A stretch of DNA of 64,000 nucleotides from the NCBI GenBank assembly GCA_023079485.1, contig CM041108.1, positions 6,601,321 through 6,665,320 of the forward strand. The letters run 5' to 3'. Every line of letters begins with the position of its first letter. Position 1 is the first letter of the stretch. A program made the translations under genes and the position numbers. Below are positions 57,472 through 64,000 of the stretch, piece by piece. The notes under the pieces were generated by a model, which worked only from the letters and a program-made list of their open reading frames with translations, did not search any database and was not told where the DNA came from. Origin of the DNA: Archilochus colubris (taxonomy: Eukaryota; Chordata; Aves; Apodiformes; Trochilidae).

Positions 57472-59205
57472 ATCCCACAAGTCAAGGATGAGGATGAAAT
57501 GCATGGAGGAGGAGACAAGGGAACCAGCTGAAGGTTAGTCAGGGTGTGCAGTTGGTGGGAATCTGTCTCTCTTGGCTTCCTGACCACAGTATGGTTTGTT
57601 GTCCTTTTGAAGGCGGAAGAGGCGAGCGAAGCGGGATACGGACACTGGAGGTGGCTGTGACAAGGTGAGCCAAAGCTGGTGGGCTGGAGGAGCAGTTACT
57701 TCTCAGGTGTTGTGTTGTCAGTTAGTCATGAGCATCCCCTGTTTGTGTTTTTTTTCTTTTTCAGGTGCCCTCCTAACCTCATTGTGGCACCCCAAAGAGA
57801 TGGCAGGCAGATGGGTGAGGGGCAAAGGTAATGGAGCAGGAGAGGGATGTCACAGTGGCCTAGATGTTGTTGGAGGCAATATCTCAGCGTGTGCCTTTCT
57901 CTTTGACTTTTGCAGGTGTTGCACACAGTGCTGGTGTGACCAGGCCATGTCTTGAGGAACATTTGGAGAAGGTGAGATAGCTGTGCACAGAGTTGTTCAT
58001 GTATTTTATGTCAACTCGGTTAAATGTTTCCCCTTTTTTTGCAGGTGGTGTGCATCCTACCTTTGGGAATGGATGACCATTGAAGGTGAGGTGTTAGAGA
58101 GGGGGTTCATGCAGCCTGTGGTGGTTGATCAGCAGAACAGTAACTCTCTCTCTCTCTCTCTTGTTCTTTTAGGTGCCCAAAGCAGTGGTGGAGACAGGAT
58201 TGAGCTCTGGATCAGGAAGGGGAGAAGAATGCTCGTGGACTCTTCTGAGGCGTCTTCTTTGTAGTGTGTTTGTAGATGGCTGAAGCAGTCCTAAATAGTG
58301 ACATGGAATCTGATTATTTCCTTTTTTTTTTCTTCTGATTGCAGATGATGAACAGGAACATGTGTACTGAAGCAACATGCCCGTCAGACGATGTGGTGTT
58401 TGCTGCTGGACATAGATTCAGAACCCCAGCTCTCAGAAAGATAAGTTGAGGGACTGAGTCATCGAGGGGTTGAGGTTGGGAGATCCTGGAGGGATTTTGA
58501 AGTTGCTCTCTGGGAGAGGGCTGTTTGGGAGTAGGTTCCTTTGCGTGCCTAAGCGGAGCAAGTTAGTTTCCGGCACGATGCTAGCGTGGGCAGGGCAGCT
58601 CCAGCCTCAGTGTCTGGGGTTGTGTGTTTTGTGTCATCCATCTTTGTTGTCTCAGGCCTTGATGGTCCTCTGTGTCCTCAGAGAGCAAGTCCCGCATCTT
58701 GGGCATCATCCCTGCAAAGCCTTTCCTGATCAGCACGGTGCTGGTCAGCAGCGTCTTTTTCTTGCGTGACAAATGCAAACTGTAGATTGGTCTTTATTCT
58801 TGGAAGTTTCTTGACGGTCATCTTCTGAAACATCATTGCCACTTGCCTCGGCATCTCTGGTCATAGATTTTTCTTGGATCAGGAATCGATCCCCACGTCC
58901 TCGTGTCCTCAGGTCTTGAAGTCCATGCTTTTGGCATCCATCGCTTCATTTCCTAGCTTCGCAGTCACAGTGGGTGACTGTGGGTCTTCTTGCCAAGCAG
59001 TCTTGTGTGCCGGAGATGTGCTTCTTGCTTGGTGTTCTTTTGACATGGTCTCATGGTTTGCAGGGTTGTGTCTTGTTTCTTTGAGTGTTTGGCTTGGAGC
59101 TGCCCTGCCTGTAGTTGTAGGGTCAGGGTTTGCTGGAAGGGTGCTAAAGGGAATCTTCCAGGTGTTGAGTAGCATTTCGGTGACTTGCGTAATCCTGTTT
59201 TTCAG
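57472..59205 (+). repeat. 1.74-kb cassette, copy 3
   Basis: Y at 57472, Z at 57613, E at 58345, F hairpin at 58726-58748. Small indels separate it from copy 2, for example the length of the tc run before block D near 58150. Confidence 0.8.
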
Positions 59206-60120
59206 ATCCCACAAGTCAAGGATGAGCAAGAACTGGATGGAGGAGGAGAAGACAAGGGCACCAGCTGAAGGTTCGTTGGTGTTTGGTGTTGGTGGGGATG
59301 TGCTTTCAATATTTATAAGTATCTCTGAGATTATTTTATTTCTTTCAGAAGCAGAATTCCAGGACATGGCATCAAAAGCAGAGGAGGTGAGTTGCTGAAT
59401 GTCATAACAAGGCTTGGTGAAGTCTGTCATAGGGCAGGTGGATGTAGTTGCTCTATGAGTAGCACTAATGGATTTTTTTTCCTTATCTTGCAAAGGTGTG
59501 TAGAGCAGGTGATTCATCTCAATGGGACAAGAAATTTGGAAGGTGAGTGCTATGAAATTGACTGCTGGAAGTGTTAAATGTTATGAGTATTATTCATGTA
59601 AAAAACATTACCTGTGTGTTTTTTTCAGGTGGTGCCTTGGCATCCAGTTCATACTAACATGCCTGAGGGGCATCTGGCAAAGGATTGAGGTAAAGGAGAT
59701 TGAGCAATTCTTTGGGAGGGTTTTGTTAGAAGTAGCAGTATATTACAAATTGCCTTTCTCTTTTCAGGTGCCATGAACAGCCATTGAGATGTCAGGAAGT
59801 ACACCCATCAGCTGCTTAAGAAGGTGAGATGCTAGTAAGCTGTTTCAGTGAGTAAGATCAAAGTCCTTGACCGCTCGTTAAAGCATTTTCCTTTGTTTTT
59901 GCAGATGCTGTCCTGGCCATTGTTGGACTTGGCTGAGCCTTTGAGGTGAGGTGGAGTGGTTGGAACAACAAGGATCATTTTAAGGAGCACAACAGTAATT
60001 TTGTCTCTTGGTCTTCTAGGTGACAGAAGCACGGTGTCTCTGAGGAGCGTGTTGACTGAGGACGGCGTGCTGTTCGAGCAGTTGGTGCCGGTAGAAAGGA
60101 CGCCATAGGATTCTGCATGG
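59206..60120 (+). repeat. Terminal, diverged cassette of the array
   Basis: Blocks with good splice signals: Y 59206 to about 59271 (SHKSRMSKNWMEEEKTRAPA), a Z-like block about 59350-59386 (EAEFQDMASKAEE), a block about 59495-59542 (VCRAGDSSQWDKKFG), an A-like block about 59628-59688, a B-like block about 59769-59823, C about 59905-59945 and D from about 60020. The first four join in compatible phases with open frames; the next adds VP and a stop. In C the stop of the amplified copies is absent, and D runs open to a stop near 60108. This copy may be closest to the original gene, but I recognise no domain. Confidence 0.5.
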
Positions 60121-60496
60121 TTTATGGAGAACCATCTTCGGGGAGAGCATCTGAACCTGTGCCTTTTCATCTCACAAACTGTTTCCATGACAGCGCTATG
60201 TTGTATTTCATCTGTGCATCCTTCAGGGTTTCAGTCTCAAAGCCCATCAGGTAACAAATCTGTTTATCTGGTGTTTGGTTTTGTAGGGCTCTGTATCTGT
60301 TGTGTTTGGCAGCATACTGATTTTGTACTGTAGGCCTCCAGGTATACATTGTATGCGTGACTAGTTCTCAGTGTCTTGCAATGCTTTGCATTTGAATTGC
60401 TGTGGCTTTGTGGCGGGCTAGGTGCTGTGGCTTCATTGCCTCCTTGTGTTTCTGTATTAGAGCATCTACTGCATTGTATGGTATGGCTCATGTCGG
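60121..60496. other. Interval without recognised gene
   Basis: Sequence between the last cassette and the 22-bp satellite. No splice-flanked block, element or coding signal seen. Confidence 0.4.
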
Positions 60497-60851
60497 TGTT
60501 GCGCCGTACTTGCCCTGGTGTTGCGCCGTACTTGCCCTGGTGTTGCGCCGTACTTGCCCTGGTGTTGCGCCGTACTTGCCCTGGTGTTGCGCCGTACTTG
60601 CCCTGGTGTTGCGCCGTACTTGCCCTGGTGTTGCGCCGTACTTGCCCTGGTGTTGCGCCGTACTTGCCCTGGTGTTGCGCCGTACTTGCCCTGGTGTTGC
60701 GCCGTACTTGCCCTGGTGTTGCGCCGTACTTGCCCTGGTGTTGCGCCGTACTTGCCCTGGTGTTGCGCCGTACTTGCCCTGGTGTTGCGCCGTACTTGCC
60801 CTGGTGTTGCGCCGTACTTGCCCTGGTGTTGCGCCGTACTTGCCCTGGTGT
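60497..60851. repeat. 22-bp satellite, 16 copies
   Basis: The unit gcgccgtacttgccctggtgtt recurs at 60501, 60523, 60545 and on to 60831 with no visible substitution. Because 22 is not a multiple of three and the unit has no stop in any plus frame, all three frames stay open for about 120-160 codons. Those frames are artefacts of the repeat. Confidence 0.95.
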
Positions 60852-60859
60852 CTGAGTTG

Positions 60860-62480
60860 TTACTCTATTTTTTTACTCATGTGCACCAAGATTATCTGTA
60901 TTAGTGTCTGTGGTTCCATTGGTGTTTTCCATGTGTGGTTGTATTGTTCTGTGAAGCCTTATTTGTGTGTTAGGGTGGCTTTGTTACAGCTTGTACTGTA
61001 TTAAATTACAGTGCCCTACATTTGAGTGCTTGAGTTTTTATTGCACTGTATTGCTATGCAATATAATGGAGTTTGAATCTGTATTGTACTACATTTGCCT
61101 GTATGGGGCTGTATTAGTGTGCCAGTGAGCCTATAGCATTGTAGGGGACTAGCAACACGACTGGGTGTTGCTATGTATGACTATGTACTCAAATATGCAT
61201 TGCAGACTATTTGTGTCTATCTGCCTATGTTGCATTGCATTTTTGGTAGGTTCCCTTGTGTAGGTTTGTATTTTCCTATGTATTGTATTGCTGTTCAATG
61301 GTTATTGTACTTCATATTGTACTTCAGTATTCCCTTGTAACTGGATACTGCATTGCAACTGATAATGCACGTGAATATGTACTGCATTGTATTTTGGTTT
61401 GCATTTGTGCAGTGCCTTGTATTTGAGTCTTGTATTTGTGTTTGCACTTGACTATCTGTTTTTACTTGCCTGTATTCCTCTGTAGTGGAGTTAGTTTACT
61501 TTGTGTTGCCTTGTAGAAGGATTAATTTTGAGTAGCTTTTTATTTGAATATGTGTTTGTACTGCCTTACTTATTGTTTGTTTGACTTTGTACAGCCCTAC
61601 TTTAGAGTGGTAGATTTAGTCTGTAGTGTCTGGTCTGCCTTTGTGATGCCTTGTAGTTCAATCCTAATTTGAGTCTGGGCTCAAATTAAATTGAGTTTGT
61701 GTAGTTATAGTATTTGAGTGAGTCATCAAAGTATTTGCCTGTAAGTAGTGGAAGTTTGAGTAGAAGTCTGTAATGCCTTCTTTGTCTGTCTTTGACTGTA
61801 TAGTCTTGAATATTTGTTTATCTCCCTGTTGGACTCTGTCCTTGAATATTGTATTTTCAATAATTGTTTTTGACTGCATTGAGTGTACTTGTGTGTGTAA
61901 TGTGATGGAACTGGCTGTAATTGACTGAGTATAGCATTGTAACCATCTAATGGTATGCATTGCCATTGCATGTGTATTGATTTGTAATGATGTATGTGTA
62001 TTGCCTTGAAACTGACTGTGTATGGCCTTGTAGTGATGTACTTGAAGTTTGGACCTGGGTGTGGGTAGCCTTGTAGCTGGGTCTGAGTAGCCTTGCAGTG
62101 ATGTACTTGAAGCTTGAAACTGAGTGTGGTTAGCCTTGGACCTGGGTGTGGGTAGCCTTGCAGTGACGTACTTGAAGCTTCCAACTTGGTGTGGGTAGCC
62201 TTGGATGTGGGTGTGCGTCGCCTTGCAAATGCGTATCGCTTTGTCATGATGTACTTGTCTCCAAAATCTGTGTCTATTGCCCTGTACTGCTACACTTTTG
62301 TATTGCTTAGTACTGCTGTACTTGTATTGCCTTAACTGAGTGCCTATTGCCTTGCAGTGATGTGCTTGTATTGTGTTGTACCTGAGTATTGCCTTGTACC
62401 TGAGCGTGTGTAATGCTGTACTTGTATTGCCTTAATTGTGTCTGTTGCTTTGTACTCAAATGTCTATTGCCTTGAACTTG
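60860..62480. repeat. Degenerate TG-rich satellite flank
   Basis: Words such as ttgccttgta, tgtacttg and tgtattg recur irregularly and become more frequent towards the right. It looks like a decayed edge of the 24-bp array that follows. Confidence 0.7.
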
Positions 62481-64000
62481 AATGTCTATTGCCCGGTACT
62501 GCTGTTCTTGTATTGCCCTGAACTCGAATGTGTATTGCCCTGAACTCGAATGTGTATTGCCCTGAAGTGTTGTACTTCTATTGCCTTGAAGTGTTGTACT
62601 TCTATTGCCTTGAAGTGTTGTACTTCTATTGCCCTGAAGTGTTGTACTTCTATTGCCCTGAAGTGTTGTACTTCTATTGCCCTGTAATTGAATGTGTATT
62701 GCCTTGAACTGTTGTACTTGTATTGCCCTGAACTCAAATGTCTATTGCTCTATACTGTTGTACTTGTATTGCCCTGTACTTGCGTGTGTATTGTCCTGAA
62801 CTGTTGTACTTGTATTGCCTTGAACTCAAATGTGTATTGCCTTGTACTTGAATGTACATTGCCTTGAACTGTTGAACTTGTATTGCCTTGAACTTTTGTG
62901 CTTGTATTGCCTTGTACTCGAATGTGCATTGCCTTGAACTGTTGTACTTGTATTGCCTTGTACTCGAATGTGCATTGCCTTGAACTGTTGTACTTGTATT
63001 GCCTTGAACTGTTGTACTTGTATTGCCTTGTACTTGAATGTGCATTGCCTTGAACTGTTGTACTTGTATTGCCTTGTACTTGAATGTGCATTGCCTTGTA
63101 CTGTTGTACTTGTATTGCCTTGTACTTGAATGTGCATTGCCTTGTACTGTTGTACTTGTTTTGCCTTGAACTGTTGTACTTGTATTGCCTTGTACTTGAA
63201 TGTGCATTGCCTTGAACTGTTGTACTTGTATTGCCTTGTACTCGAATGTGCATTGCCTTGACTGTTGTACTTGTTTTGCCTTGAACTGTTGTATTGTTTT
63301 GCCTTGTACTGAATGTGCATTGCCTTGAACTGTTGTACTTGTTTGCCTTGAACTGTTGTACTTGTTTGCCTTGTACTTGAATTTGATTGCCTTGAACTGT
63401 TTACTTGTATTGCCTTGTACTGATGTTGCCTTGAACTTTGTACTTGTATTGCCTACTTGAATGTATTGCCTTGAACTGTTGTACTTGTATTGCCTTGAAC
63501 TTTTGTACTTGTATTGCCTTGTACTCAATGTGCATTGCCTTGAACTGTTGTACTTGTATTGCCTTGTACTCGAATGTGCATTGCCTTGAACTGTTGTACT
63601 TGTATTGCCTTGAACTGTTGTACTTGTATTGCCTTGAACTGTTGTACTTGTATTGCCTTGAACTGTTGTACTTGTATTGCCTTGAACTGTTGTACTTGTA
63701 TTGCCTTGTACTCGAATGTGTATTGCCTTGAACTGTTGTACTTGTATTGCCTTGAACTGTTGTACTTGTATTGCCTTGAACTGTTGTACTTGTATTGCCT
63801 TGAACTGTTGTACTTGTATTGCCTTGAACTGTTGTACTTGTATTGCCTTGAACTGTTGTACTTGTATTGCCTTGAACTGTTGTACTTGTATTGCCTTGAA
63901 CTGTTGTACTTGTGTTGCCTTGAACTGTTGTACTTGTATTGCCTTGTACTCGAATGTGCATTGCCTTGAACTGTTGTACTTGTATTGCCTTGAACTGTTG
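62481..64000. repeat. 24-bp satellite array, continues past the window
   Basis: The main unit ttgccttgaactgttgtacttgta alternates with a variant containing ttgtactcgaatgtgcattg. Regularity rises from left to right; 63,730-63,940 is almost pure 24-mer. Because 24 is a multiple of three, long frames appear on both strands (for example 264 and 186 codons on the minus strand) with 8-residue repeats. They show no independent coding sign. Confidence 0.95.

Noticed and set aside
54960..58445. U12-type AT-AC intron at the ataagt ends of block E
   Set aside because: The U12 donor is atatcctt; ataagt is better explained as a mutated gtaagt, which survives in two copies.
32340..58830. Possible C/D box snoRNAs in F blocks (tgatgat ... 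ctga)
   Set aside because: The C box lacks the leading purine, no terminal stem forms, and the boxes are not kept in all copies.
53987..59205. One continuous protein through Y, Z, A, B, C, D and E
   Set aside because: Phases do not all agree: B ends in phase 0 while C is best open from phase 2, and several copies have stops. Only partial chains can be supported.
60497..60851. CRISPR-like regular repeats
   Set aside because: No spacers: units are directly contiguous, and the genome is a vertebrate.
60376..61004. Cys/Leu/Pro-rich frames of 128-200 codons
   Set aside because: Same 22-bp unit read in three frames; no promoter, splice or conservation support.
62734..63961. Minus-strand frames of 264 and 186 codons with 8-residue repeats
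   Set aside because: Produced by the 24-bp satellite, whose length is a multiple of three; frame breaks follow the indels of the repeat.

Overview
This is vertebrate nuclear DNA, most likely from a bird. The first third carries the conserved gene order H2AX, DPAGT1, C2CD2L, which in human is on 11q23.3 and in chicken on microchromosome 24. Introns are short, CR1 LINE 3' ends are present, and one ERV LTR begins with the TGTCCTGG ends typical of avian LTRs. There is no prokaryotic signal.

Layout. 1-58: the 5' end of H2AX on the minus strand, with a TATA and CCAAT promoter. 1.5-6.0 kb: complete DPAGT1 (minus, 9 coding exons, 406 aa). 6.0-7.5 kb: a CpG-rich interval between two divergent promoters. 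7.5-22.1 kb: complete C2CD2L/TMEM24 (plus, 14 coding exons, 678 aa) and a probable long 3' UTR. 22.1-26 kb: an NRF1-type promoter with an orphan first coding exon, about 0.95 kb of degenerate polypyrimidine repeat, and a ZNF143-type promoter followed by an unrecognised candidate two-exon gene of 185 codons.

26-60 kb is the unusual part. It is an array of repeated plus-strand cassettes made of short exon-like blocks of about 40-110 bp. Most have a polypyrimidine tract and AG on the left and a GTGAG or GTAAG type donor on the right, and the gaps are about 70-150 bp. I name the recurrent blocks Y, Z, A, B, C, D and E. An 'F block' of about 0.8 kb with a hairpin separates one E from the next Y. 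Paralogous TATA promoters sit at 26.4 kb, at 27.5 kb and, as four 329-bp tandem copies, at 51.8-53.1 kb. Several pieces are almost identical duplicates (offsets 2,813, 7,464 and 10,556 bp; a 1.74-kb unit repeated three times). Some blocks differ between diverged copies mainly at third codon positions, which suggests past or present protein coding, but other blocks carry stops or broken donors. I do not recognise the family. CR1 fragments, LTRs, a broken retroviral pol piece and an ETS-motif minisatellite split the array at 44-51.3 kb.

60.5-64 kb is satellite DNA: a 22-bp unit repeated 16 times, then a TG-rich region that becomes steadily more regular until it is a homogeneous 24-bp array running off the window end.

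H2AX (DNA-damage chromatin), DPAGT1 (first step of N-glycan precursor synthesis in the ER) and C2CD2L (lipid transfer at ER-plasma membrane contacts) are neighbours by conserved synteny and do not form one pathway. In human the next gene after C2CD2L is HINFP. I see no HINFP here, so the repeated family occupies the interval where it would be expected.
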